Source: JBDKTK01 sp039680225
Lineage (GTDB): Bacteria; Desulfobacterota; Syntrophia; Syntrophales; UBA4778
Reading direction: 5' to 3'
NCBI GenBank assembly: GCA_039680225.1
Contig: JBDKTK010000222.1
Location: 1-5,594, forward strand
DNA: 5,594 bases
Shown here: one piece after another, positions 1 to 4,901 of the stretch
Numbering within the stretch: the first letter of the stretch is position 1
Layout of the letters: every line of letters starts with the position of its first letter
Made by a program: the position numbers and the translations under genes
Notes under the pieces: generated by a model
Told to the model about the DNA's origin: nothing
Seen by the model: only the letters and a program-made list of their open reading frames with translations
Databases searched by the model: none

Positions 1-102
1 CCGATCTTTTTCGTCAACATATTCCCCCCGGTTGACTATAGTGGAGAAACCGCAGCCCGCAACGAGAACAAGAATGCAAAACAACAAGAGACCCCTCTTC
101 AT
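1..102 (-). CDS. Lipoprotein N-terminus, partial (runs off left edge)
   Basis: Only the first 34 codons are present. They start at the ATG at 102-100 and read leftwards off the window. The start is well supported by a strong ribosome binding site (AGGAGGGG, 115-108) seven bases upstream. The N-terminus is a classical lipoprotein signal peptide: basic residues K2 R3, a hydrophobic core at about residues 5-15, and the lipobox V14-A15-G16-C17. Signal peptidase II would cleave before C17, which would then be lipidated and membrane-anchored. Residue 18 is Gly, not Asp, so in a Gram-negative cell outer-membrane sorting is possible. The few mature residues (CGFSTIVNRGEYVDEKDR) loosely resemble the start of LemA-family proteins in the spacing of the Gly-aromatic, Val and Glu-x-Val positions. 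The usual downstream Trp is not there, so this is only a guess. The function cannot be set from this fragment. Confidence 0.8.
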   Translation of the reverse strand, partial: MKRGLLLFCILVLVAGCGFSTIVNRGEYVDEKDR

Positions 103-408
103 AGCTTCCCCTCCTGTAAACAAAAGCGCTGAACTGAAAAGTTAATATTATGAATAGAGGTTTGCTTCCCGGAAACGAACCCCGTGAGAAATCAAGCTGC
201 TTCTTGCTAATTGTATGTTTAACGTCAGATATAACTACTCAGAATAATTGTCAATGAATTTGATTAACTGTCTTTTTTCGGTAAGTTGTTGTGCGTGGTG
301 GGGGAGAATGGACTGCTTCATCCTGAATCGGGCGTGTCTCATATGAAGTGATGAAAGCAAATATGAAAAAAGTTGATCTGAGAATTAATATCGAGTCGCG
401 AAAATAAG
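103..408. other. Non-coding intergenic stretch between lipoprotein gene and tRNA-Leu terminator
   Basis: No convincing gene is visible on either strand. The region is more AT-rich than the flanking genes. It holds the lipoprotein ribosome binding site at its left end and a probable minus-strand promoter around 226-254. If that promoter is used, the lipoprotein mRNA has a leader of roughly 120 bases. I could not fold this leader into a recognisable riboswitch. Short open frames here lack ribosome binding sites and recognisable protein character. Confidence 0.6.
226..254 (-). promoter_or_regulatory. Probable sigma-70 promoter of the lipoprotein gene
   Basis: On the minus strand there is a perfect -35 hexamer TTGACA at 254-249. 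Two -10 candidates follow: TATCTG (231-226) with a 17-base spacer, or TATATC (233-228) with a 15-base spacer. Neither -10 is a strong match. Orientation and position fit the lipoprotein gene starting at 102. The hexamer also lies in an AT-rich region, where chance matches are commoner. Confidence 0.35.
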
Positions 409-440
409 AAAGGGGCTGACCACCTGCGATCAACCCCTTT
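409..440 (-). terminator. Rho-independent terminator after tRNA-Leu
   Basis: Read on the minus strand, an AAAGGGGTTGA arm (440-430) pairs with a TCAGCCCCTTT arm (419-409). One G-U wobble is present and the loop is about 10 bases. The T-rich tract CTTATTTT follows at 408-401. It lies 15 bases beyond the tRNA-Leu CCA end and would close the gapA-tpiA-secG-tRNA-Leu unit. Confidence 0.75.
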
Positions 441-455
441 ATTCTTTTATATTTT

Positions 456-542
456 TGGTGCCGAAGCCGGGACTTGAACCCGGACGGGTTGTGCCCACTA
501 CCCCCTCAAGATAGCGTGTCTACCAAATTCCACCACTTCGGC
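456..542 (-). tRNA. tRNA-Leu(GAG)
   Basis: This is a class II tRNA of 87 bases including an encoded CCA (458-456). The acceptor stem GCCGAAG/CTTCGGC is fully paired, with discriminator A. The anticodon stem CTATC/GGTAG has one G-U pair. The 7-base loop TTGAGGG has anticodon GAG at 507-505, reading CTC and CTT. A long variable arm (GGG/CCC stem) and a T loop TTCAAGT complete the leucine features. It lies 54 bases beyond the secG stop. Escherichia coli also has a tRNA-Leu(GAG), leuU, directly after secG, so this adjacency is conserved across distant bacteria. Confidence 0.97.
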
Positions 543-560
543 ACTTTCAAAGAGGCGATT

Positions 561-589
561 ACCTTAAATTCTTTTGGCAATCTTGTCAA
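561..589 (-). promoter_or_regulatory. Probable promoter of tRNA-Leu
   Basis: In the secG/tRNA-Leu gap the minus strand carries a perfect -35 TTGACA at 589-584. A 17-base spacer and a weak -10 TAAGGT at 566-561 follow. Transcription would begin near 554, about 12 bases before the mature tRNA 5' end at 542. This would let the tRNA be made independently of the upstream glycolytic operon. The poor -10 match keeps confidence moderate. Confidence 0.45.
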
Positions 590-596
590 TTGAGTT

Positions 597-956
597 TTAT
601 TTTGCAGCCGGGGCTGCCGGCGCCGGGGCGCTCTGCGGCTGAGGGGCCTGCTCCTGCGGTTGCGCCTGCTGCGGTTGGGGCGCTGCCTGTTCCGTTGCAG
701 CCGGTGCTGATTCCATTACCGATCCGCCTTTGTTGGCAGAAAAATAAGCCAGGTACAGCGACGTGATCATGAAGACCAGCGCGATGACCGTCGTTATCTT
801 CCCGAGGAATGTGCCGGGGCCGCTGCTCCCGAAGATGGTCTGGCTGGAACCTCCGAATGCGGCTCCCATGCTCGCCCCTTTTCCCCTCTGGAGGAGGACG
901 ATCAGGACCAGCAGGAAACAAACCAGGATATGTACGATTACTGCAAATATGTGCAC
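597..956 (-). CDS. secG: Protein translocase subunit SecG
   Basis: SecG is the small auxiliary subunit of the SecYEG inner-membrane channel, where it assists SecA-driven export. The protein is 119 residues. The first hydrophobic helix is at about 4-22. The conserved cytoplasmic loop has LLQRGKGASMGAAFGG at 21-36 and a Gly/Ser-rich stretch to about 48. The second helix is at about 53-73. The tail from about 80 to 119 is low-complexity, rich in Pro, Gln and Ala, with no recognisable domain. Such C-terminal extensions are common in SecG of proteobacteria-like lineages. The start is GTG at 956-954. No in-frame ATG precedes the first helix, and an AGAGGTT ribosome binding site lies about 7 bases upstream, inside the end of tpiA. 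Only one base separates it from the tpiA stop, so it is translationally coupled in the gapA-tpiA-secG operon. Confidence 0.95.
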   Translation of the reverse strand: MHIFAVIVHILVCFLLVLIVLLQRGKGASMGAAFGGSSQTIFGSSGPGTFLGKITTVIALVFMITSLYLAYFSANKGGSVMESAPAATEQAAPQPQQAQPQEQAPQPQSAPAPAAPAAK

Positions 957-957
957 T

Positions 958-1725
958 TTAAAACCTCTGTTTGAATTCGAACCTGATTATCTTTAAAAAA
1001 GATTCCAGGTCAAGGCTGGCGCCCCCCACAAGCGCGCCGTTAACGTCGGGCTCGGCCATGAGCCCTTTTATATTTTCCGGAGTGACGCTCCCCCCGTATA
1101 AAATGCATGTTTCAGCGGCGCTTTGCCCCGGGTACATCCGGCCGAGTTCCGTGCGGATAAATGCGTGCGCATCTTCGGCCTGCCCGGGCGTCGCCGTTTT
1201 TCCCGTCCCGATTGCCCATACCGGCTCATAGGCGACGGAAACACGACTTATATCACCCATCGGGATATTCTTCAATCCCTGATTTAACTGCGTTTTTATT
1301 ACCGTGAACGTCTGCTGCGCTTCGCGCTCCTCAAGGGTTTCGCCGATGCAGAAGATTATTTTCAGGCCTGCCTGCAATCCGGCCATTATCTTGAGGTTGA
1401 TTTGATCGTCGGTCTCTCCAAACAGCCTGCGGCGCTCGGAATGTCCGATAATCACATGGGTGCAACCTGCGTCTGTCAGCATGCCCGCCGATATTTCGCC
1501 GGTATAAGCTCCCTTTGCCTCCCAATGCATATTCTGGGCTGCAATGCCGATTGACGACCCGCGCGCCTCCATAACCGCTGCATGCAGCGAAGTAAAAGGG
1601 GGCGCGACCAGCACATCGCGGTCGCTCACGCCTGAAAGGCGCTGTTTAAGGCCACGCACGAAATCAACCGTTTCCGCAACGGTCTTGTGCATTTTCCAGT
1701 TGCCCGCGATCAGGGCTCGCGGCAT
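958..1725 (-). CDS. tpiA: Triosephosphate isomerase
   Basis: This enzyme interconverts dihydroxyacetone phosphate and glyceraldehyde 3-phosphate in the cytoplasm, in glycolysis and gluconeogenesis. At 255 residues it is the normal full length for one TIM barrel. Catalytic residues are all in place: N9 and K11 in AGNWKMHKT, the electrophile H95 in IIGHSERR, and the base E167 in AYEPVWAIGTGKTA. That last stretch includes the mobile loop 6 at about 168-178. The phosphate-binding GGSV motif follows near the C-terminus. The ATG at 1725-1723 sits one base after the gapA stop (TGA-A-ATG), and a G-rich stretch just upstream within gapA can act as ribosome binding site. The secG start follows its own stop by one base. 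I see nothing unusual in the protein. The operon lacks the pgk gene that often lies just before tpiA. Confidence 0.98.
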   Translation of the reverse strand: MPRALIAGNWKMHKTVAETVDFVRGLKQRLSGVSDRDVLVAPPFTSLHAAVMEARGSSIGIAAQNMHWEAKGAYTGEISAGMLTDAGCTHVIIGHSERRRLFGETDDQINLKIMAGLQAGLKIIFCIGETLEEREAQQTFTVIKTQLNQGLKNIPMGDISRVSVAYEPVWAIGTGKTATPGQAEDAHAFIRTELGRMYPGQSAAETCILYGGSVTPENIKGLMAEPDVNGALVGGASLDLESFLKIIRFEFKQRF

Positions 1726-1726
1726 T

Positions 1727-2740
1727 TCAGGCCCCCAGTTTCTTCCCGATAAACACGGCGAGGTCTCTCATCCTGCAGGAGTACCCGCTTTCATTGTCGT
1801 ACCAGGCGAACACCTTGACGAAGTTGCCGTCCAGGACCTTGGTCAGGGGCGCGTCAAAAATAGCCGAATAGGGGCTGCTGGTGAAATCAATCGAGACAAG
1901 TTCTTCCTCGCAGTAGTCCAAAATGCCTTTGAGGCTGGATTGGGCGGCTGCTTTTACGGCATTGTTGACCTCATCTATTGTCACATTGCGGCCTAACTCG
2001 GCGACGAAATCCACAAGCGATACGTTGGGGGTGGGGACGCGCAGGGCAAGGCCGTCAAGTTTCCCTTTCAGATCCGGAATCACCTCGGTTACGGCTTTGG
2101 CCGCTCCCGTAGATGTCGGCACGATGGACATGGCCGCAGCCCGGGCCCTTCTCAAGTCGCTGTGAGAGCCGTCAAGCAGTCTCTGGTCCATTGTATAGGA
2201 GTGGACAGTCGTCATCAGGCCCCTTTTGATCCCGAAGTTGTCGTGGAGCACTTTAACAACGGGGGCCAGGCAATTCGTGGTGCACGAGGCGTTTGATATG
2301 ATGTGGTGCCTGGCAGGATCGTACGTGTGCTCGTTCACCCCGAGGCAGATCGTGGCGTCGACCCCCTTTCCGGGAGCGGCGATTATGACCTTCTTCGCCC
2401 CGGCGGTAAGGTGCTGGACGACCTGGTCCCTCTTCCGGAATTTGCCCGTGGACTCGAGGACGATATCTACGCCCAGGTCCTTCCAGGGGAGTTCGGCTAC
2501 ACTATTGGTTACGTTTGTTACTTTGATTTCTTTTCCGTTTACTATAATGCATTCACTGTTGCAGGATACATCCGTCTCAATTTTGCCGTGGACCGAATCG
2601 TATTTCAGCAAATGGGCAAGAATGTCTGTCTTAGCCCTGGAGTTGACCGCAACAATGTCCAGGTCGTTGCAGCCAAGACAGGTCCTTATTATATATCTGC
2701 CCACTCTTCCAAATCCATTTATAGCTACCCTGATTCCCAT
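1727..2740 (-). CDS. gapA: Glyceraldehyde-3-phosphate dehydrogenase, type I
   Basis: The enzyme oxidises and phosphorylates glyceraldehyde 3-phosphate to 1,3-bisphosphoglycerate with NAD(P), reversibly, in the cytoplasm. From the chosen start it has 337 residues, the usual length. The Rossmann fold opens with INGFGRVGR (7-15). The active site is NASCTTNCLAP with nucleophile C153, and its partner is H180 in TTVHSYT. WYDNESGYS (313-321) is the conserved C-terminal motif. I chose ATG 2740-2738 because it gives the standard family N-terminus and has a ribosome binding site six bases upstream. A longer in-frame start at 2806 lies inside the -35 box and would not be transcribed. Two cofactor-pocket positions differ from NAD-specific enzymes: the Asp after N33 is Ser followed by Arg (N33-S34-R35), and the usual Pro in the LLDxPH segment is Ser (LLDGSHSD). 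Both changes resemble NADP-accepting enzymes such as chloroplast GapA and cyanobacterial Gap2. Confidence 0.97.
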   Translation of the reverse strand: MGIRVAINGFGRVGRYIIRTCLGCNDLDIVAVNSRAKTDILAHLLKYDSVHGKIETDVSCNSECIIVNGKEIKVTNVTNSVAELPWKDLGVDIVLESTGKFRKRDQVVQHLTAGAKKVIIAAPGKGVDATICLGVNEHTYDPARHHIISNASCTTNCLAPVVKVLHDNFGIKRGLMTTVHSYTMDQRLLDGSHSDLRRARAAAMSIVPTSTGAAKAVTEVIPDLKGKLDGLALRVPTPNVSLVDFVAELGRNVTIDEVNNAVKAAAQSSLKGILDYCEEELVSIDFTSSPYSAIFDAPLTKVLDGNFVKVFAWYDNESGYSCRMRDLAVFIGKKLGA

Positions 2741-2746
2741 TTGTGG

Positions 2747-2752
2747 ACCTCC
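2747..2752 (-). promoter_or_regulatory. Ribosome binding site deciding the gapA start
   Basis: GGAGGT on the minus strand lies six bases before the ATG at 2740. It favours this start over the in-frame ATG at 2806, which lies within the promoter. Confidence 0.85.
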
Positions 2753-2776
2753 GAGATCGTCTTTTTTGATCAAGAA

Positions 2777-2806
2777 ATGATAATCCTGAGGGGGGTATTT
2801 AGTCAA
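2777..2806 (-). promoter_or_regulatory. Sigma-70 type promoter of the gapA-tpiA-secG operon
   Basis: On the minus strand, -35 TTGACT (2806-2801, five of six consensus) and -10 TATCAT (2782-2777, five of six) are separated by 18 bases. The predicted start near 2770 gives a leader of about 30 bases to the gapA ATG. No clear operator palindrome was seen around it. Confidence 0.65.
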
Positions 2807-2904
2807 TTAGTATTTAACCTGGGACAGGCGGGAAGATGATGGATTTTGCAGGTATTTGCATGGTGCGCGATTGTGCCGGTCAAGTGCGGACGGCCCTTTT
2901 TCAA

Positions 2905-2933
2905 TTGACTTTTTCCGGCCGGGAGTTTTCAAT
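2905..2933 (+). promoter_or_regulatory. Possible promoter of the Memo/AMMECR1 pair
   Basis: TTGACT (2905-2910) and TTCAAT (2928-2933) are separated by 17 bases. The expected transcription start is about 2940, essentially at the ATG at 2939, so use of this promoter would imply a leaderless or nearly leaderless mRNA. A purine-rich GGGAG at 2921-2925 is 13 bases from the ATG. It would be a poor ribosome binding site and would not be transcribed from here. Another promoter further left is possible. Confidence 0.3.
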
Positions 2934-2938
2934 AGTTC

Positions 2939-3769
2939 ATGGCTGGAAATATCCGGAAATCGGTAATAGCGGGTTCGTGGTATCCGGGCAATGCAGGCAC
3001 GCTTCGGAGGGAGATACAGAAATATCTGGACCGGGCCGAACCTCCGCACATGGAGGGGAAGACGGCCGCACTGGTTTCCCCCCACGCGGGGTATGTATAT
3101 TCGGGCCCGGTTGCGGCATTCGGGTACAAGGTCCTGAGAAAAGGGGAATTCGAGAGGGTCATAATCGTCGGCCCGAGCCACCGGGCGTACTTCCGGGGCG
3201 CGGCGGTTTACGGAGAGGGCGGTTTCGAGACCCCCCTCGGCATTGTGGAAAGCGATGCAGGCCTTTCGGCCGGGATGGCCGGATATTCTGCGATGATCAG
3301 GTCGATGCCGGACGCCCACGCCCAGGAGCACTCGATCGAGATACAATTGCCTTTTCTCCAGGTTGTGCTGGGTGAATTCAGATTTGTGCCGGTCCTCATG
3401 GGGGACCAGTCCAGGGCGACATGTGAGGCAGTGGTCAATGCGATTAATCCTGCAGTATCGGACGGAAAAACTCTTCTGGTGGCAAGCTCGGACCTCTCAC
3501 ATTACCGCCCGTACGACAGTGCGGTTAAAATAGACAGGGTTGTCCTGGAAAGGATCGAGCGCATGGATGCCGACGGCCTCCTTGATGACCTGGAAAGCGG
3601 CAGGGCCGAGGCATGCGGAGGGGGCCCTATTGCGGTGGCGATCATGGTGGCCAAAAGCCTCAATGCGAATACCGGCACGGTATTGAAATATGCCAATTCC
3701 GGCGATGTTTCCGGCGACCGCTCGGGTGTGGTCGGATATGTTTCGGCGGCTTTTGCAAGGGGGATGTGA
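2939..3769 (+). CDS. Memo-family protein (AmmeMemoRadiSam system protein B)
   Basis: The protein has 276 residues and matches the Memo family along its length. It begins with the typical RKSVIAGSWYPG (6-17). The family's metal-site residues, known from human MEMO1, can be placed here: H49 in SPHAGYVYSGP, H81 in VGPSHR, D185 and H188 in SSDLSHY, and C226 in ACGGGPI. The fold resembles extradiol-type dioxygenases (LigB-like). The exact bacterial reaction is not established; the human protein binds a redox metal (iron or copper). The start is fixed by an in-frame TAG at 2933-2935 just before the ATG. The stop is followed after six bases by the AMMECR1-family gene, so the two form an operon, divergent from gapA across roughly 200 bases. 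In many bacteria and archaea the two families cluster or fuse with a radical SAM enzyme, which is not adjacent here. Confidence 0.92.
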   Translation: MAGNIRKSVIAGSWYPGNAGTLRREIQKYLDRAEPPHMEGKTAALVSPHAGYVYSGPVAAFGYKVLRKGEFERVIIVGPSHRAYFRGAAVYGEGGFETPLGIVESDAGLSAGMAGYSAMIRSMPDAHAQEHSIEIQLPFLQVVLGEFRFVPVLMGDQSRATCEAVVNAINPAVSDGKTLLVASSDLSHYRPYDSAVKIDRVVLERIERMDADGLLDDLESGRAEACGGGPIAVAIMVAKSLNANTGTVLKYANSGDVSGDRSGVVGYVSAAFARGM

Positions 3770-3775
3770 CCCGTA

Positions 3776-4369
3776 ATGGAGAAAAAGGAAAGAAAAGGGC
3801 TGATAGGGACCTCATCAGGTCTGACCGAAGAGGAAAAACAAAGTCTTCTGCAGCTTGCCAGGATCACTCTGGAAAAAAGACTCCTGGGAAAAAAGGAACC
3901 GGCCCCGGAAACACCTGACTCGCCTGTCCTGAAGGAAAAACGAGGCGCCTTTGTCTCCCTCCACCGCAGGGGCATGTTGAGGGGCTGCATCGGATGTATC
4001 GAGGGGAGGAAGCCCCTCCTGGGCACGATCGAGGAGATGGCCCGCGCCGCGGCCTTCAACGACCCAAGATTTCCCCCGCTTTCGGCAGAAGAGCTTAAGG
4101 ACCTCGATATAGAGATTTCCGTGCTTACCCCTCTCAAAGAAATACATGATATCAACGAGATAGAAATAGGCGTGCATGGGTTGTTTATTGAACGGCAACA
4201 TTGCTGCGGCCTGCTGCTGCCCCAGGTGGCAACCGAGTGGGGCTGGGATCGCATCAAGTTCCTGGACGAGACTTGCCGAAAGGCCGGTCTGCCTTCAAAC
4301 AGCTGGAAGGAAAAAGGGACAAAAATTTACATCTTTTCAGCAGATGTTTTCGGTTCTCCCCCCAAATAA
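3776..4369 (+). CDS. AMMECR1-domain protein (AmmeMemoRadiSam system protein A)
   Basis: This is a single-domain AMMECR1 protein of 197 residues. The hallmark LRGCIG is at 68-73, with C71 strictly conserved in the family. It is followed by NDPRF (95-99), a DIEISVLTPL strand (111-120) and LLPQVATEWGWD (147-158). The first 20 residues are charged and variable. The biochemical role of the family is unknown; the human member is named for a contiguous deletion syndrome (AMME). The ATG lies six bases after the Memo-family stop, with AAGGGGG at 3758-3763 as a distant ribosome binding site, so the two are cotranscribed and probably act together. The extra cysteines C74, C143, C144 and C167 are not family hallmarks as far as I can tell. 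No terminator is visible after the stop. The next promoter begins four bases later, so read-through into the tRNA unit is possible. Confidence 0.92.
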   Translation: MEKKERKGLIGTSSGLTEEEKQSLLQLARITLEKRLLGKKEPAPETPDSPVLKEKRGAFVSLHRRGMLRGCIGCIEGRKPLLGTIEEMARAAAFNDPRFPPLSAEELKDLDIEISVLTPLKEIHDINEIEIGVHGLFIERQHCCGLLLPQVATEWGWDRIKFLDETCRKAGLPSNSWKEKGTKIYIFSADVFGSPPK

Positions 4370-4372
4370 TTC

Positions 4373-4401
4373 TTGACATAAATAACTTTTGCCAATAAAC
4401 T
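4373..4401 (+). promoter_or_regulatory. Strong promoter of the tRNA-rpmG-secE-nusG unit
   Basis: A perfect -35 TTGACA (4373-4378), an ideal 17-base spacer and -10 TAAACT (4396-4401, four of six) are present. The expected start is near 4408, giving a leader of about 80 bases to the first mature tRNA at 4489. The leader has no clear gene. A short 5-bp hairpin (TTCGA/TCGAA, about 4408-4424) lies at its start. The promoter begins four bases after the AMMECR1-family stop. Confidence 0.75.
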
Positions 4402-4488
4402 CTGCATTTCGATTTCCTCTCGAAGGCGGACATTTGCCCGATTGGTATATTCCCGCCCGGGAGGATTTGCATGATTTATCGGGAGTTT

Positions 4489-4564
4489 GCTGGCGTAGCT
4501 CAACAGGTAGAGCAGCTGATTTGTAATCAGCCGGTTGCGGGTTCGAGTCCCATCGCCAGCTCCA
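4489..4564 (+). tRNA. tRNA-Thr(TGT)
   Basis: This tRNA is 76 bases with an encoded CCA. The acceptor GCTGGCG/CGCCAGC is fully paired, with discriminator T. The anticodon arm GCTGA-TTTGTAA-TCAGC has anticodon TGT at 4522-4524. The T loop is TTCGAGT. It is first in a cluster whose order (Thr TGT, Tyr GTA, Gly TCC, Thr GGT) is identical to the E. coli thrU-tyrU-glyT-thrT cluster. Its 3' end can pair with the start of the next tRNA (see the inverted repeat at 4560-4584). Confidence 0.98.
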
Positions 4565-4584
4565 TTGAATTCAGTTCAATGGAG
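4560..4584 (+). repeat. Perfect 10-bp inverted repeat joining tRNA-Thr 3' end to tRNA-Tyr 5' end
   Basis: CTCCATTGAA (4560-4569) and TTCAATGGAG (4575-4584) are perfect reverse complements around a 5-base loop TTCAG. The left arm contains the last acceptor base, the discriminator and the CCA of tRNA-Thr. The right arm contains the first four bases of tRNA-Tyr. In the precursor RNA this stem would compete with the outer acceptor pairs of both tRNAs. A role in processing is an inference. Confidence 0.85.
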
Positions 4585-4665
4585 GGGTACCCGAGTGGCC
4601 AAAGGGAGCAGACTGTAACTCTGCCGGCGAAGCCTACGGAGGTTCGAATCCTCCCCCCTCCACCA
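4581..4665 (+). tRNA. tRNA-Tyr(GTA)
   Basis: This is a class II tRNA of 85 bases with an encoded CCA. The acceptor GGAGGGG/CCCCTCC is fully paired, with discriminator A. The anticodon arm GCAGA-CTGTAAC-TCTGC has anticodon GTA at 4615-4617. A variable arm with a GGC/GCC stem and the T arm GGAGG-TTCGAAT-CCTCC complete it. Spacing is 16 bases from tRNA-Thr and 11 bases to tRNA-Gly. Confidence 0.98.
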
Positions 4666-4676
4666 TTTATTTGTGA

Positions 4677-4752
4677 GCGGGAGTAGCTCAGGGGCTAGAG
4701 CGTCAGCCTTCCAAGCTGAGGGTCGCGGGTTCGAATCCCGTTTCCCGCTCCA
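4677..4752 (+). tRNA. tRNA-Gly(TCC)
   Basis: This tRNA is 76 bases with an encoded CCA. The acceptor GCGGGAG/TTCCCGC has one G-T pair at the inner end, with discriminator T. The anticodon arm TCAGC-CTTCCAA-GCTGA has anticodon TCC at 4710-4712. The T loop TTCGAAT is standard. The 3' strand of its acceptor stem is also complementary to a spacer sequence just downstream (4759-4765). Confidence 0.98.
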
Positions 4753-4765
4753 GAATAAGAGCGGG
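4744..4765 (+). repeat. 7-bp inverted repeat at the tRNA-Gly 3' end
   Basis: CCCGCTC (4744-4750) pairs perfectly with GAGCGGG (4759-4765) across an 8-base loop. The left arm covers the acceptor 3' strand, the discriminator and the first C of CCA. The right arm copies the bases around the mature tRNA 5' end (GAGCGGG also at 4675-4681). The precursor could therefore form this hairpin in place of the acceptor stem. No T-run follows, so it does not look like a terminator. Confidence 0.7.
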
Positions 4766-4787
4766 TATTAAAGCCGGGGAATCCGGA

Positions 4788-4793
4788 TATAAT
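4788..4793 (+). promoter_or_regulatory. Possible internal -10 element before tRNA-Thr(GGT)
   Basis: There is a perfect TATAAT in the 55-base gap between tRNA-Gly and tRNA-Thr(GGT), with no acceptable -35 at 16-18 bases upstream. Its predicted start near 4800 would be eight bases before the mature tRNA. The gap is much longer than the others in this cluster, which leaves room for a promoter. Confidence 0.3.
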
Positions 4794-4807
4794 TACGAGG
4801 GAATCAG

Positions 4808-4883
4808 GCCCACGTAGCTCAGTCGGTAGAGCACATCCTTGGTAAGGATGAGGTCACCAGTTCAATCCTGGTCGTGGGCTCCA
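4808..4883 (+). tRNA. tRNA-Thr(GGT)
   Basis: This tRNA is 76 bases with an encoded CCA. The acceptor GCCCACG/CGTGGGC is fully paired, with discriminator T. The anticodon arm CATCC-TTGGTAA-GGATG has anticodon GGT at 4841-4843. The T arm CCAG-TTCAATC-CTGG is standard. It is the last of the four-tRNA cluster. In E. coli and many other bacteria the next gene is tuf; here it is rpmG after 18 bases. Confidence 0.98.
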
Positions 4884-4901
4884 TCTGAAAGCAGGTCTTT
4901 T

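Noticed and set aside
351..407. 18-codon plus-strand frame starting ATGAAAGCAAATATG
   Set aside because: It is very short, has no clear ribosome binding site or promoter, and runs into the terminator of the opposite strand.
251..433. 60-residue minus-strand open frame between tRNA-Leu and the lipoprotein gene
   Set aside because: It begins with TTG inside the terminator hairpin, has no ribosome binding site and resembles no protein family I know.
2741..2806. 22-residue N-terminal extension of GAPDH
   Set aside because: Its ATG lies in the -35 box of the likely promoter. The family N-terminus and a strong ribosome binding site fit the ATG at 2740.
2836..3375. 179-residue plus-strand frame overlapping the Memo-family gene out of frame
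   Set aside because: Most of it is the alternate frame of a confidently identified gene in GC-rich sequence. The sequence is rich in Gly and Arg and shows no known domain.
4451..4462. TCCCGCCCGGGA as a leader hairpin or operator
   Set aside because: The stem is only 4-5 bp with a 2-4 base loop and no associated signal. It is too weak to call.
4839..4901. Longer rpmG start giving a 70-residue protein
   Set aside because: The extra residues are translated from tRNA-Thr sequence. L33 is normally about 49-55 residues and the ATG at 4902 has a ribosome binding site.
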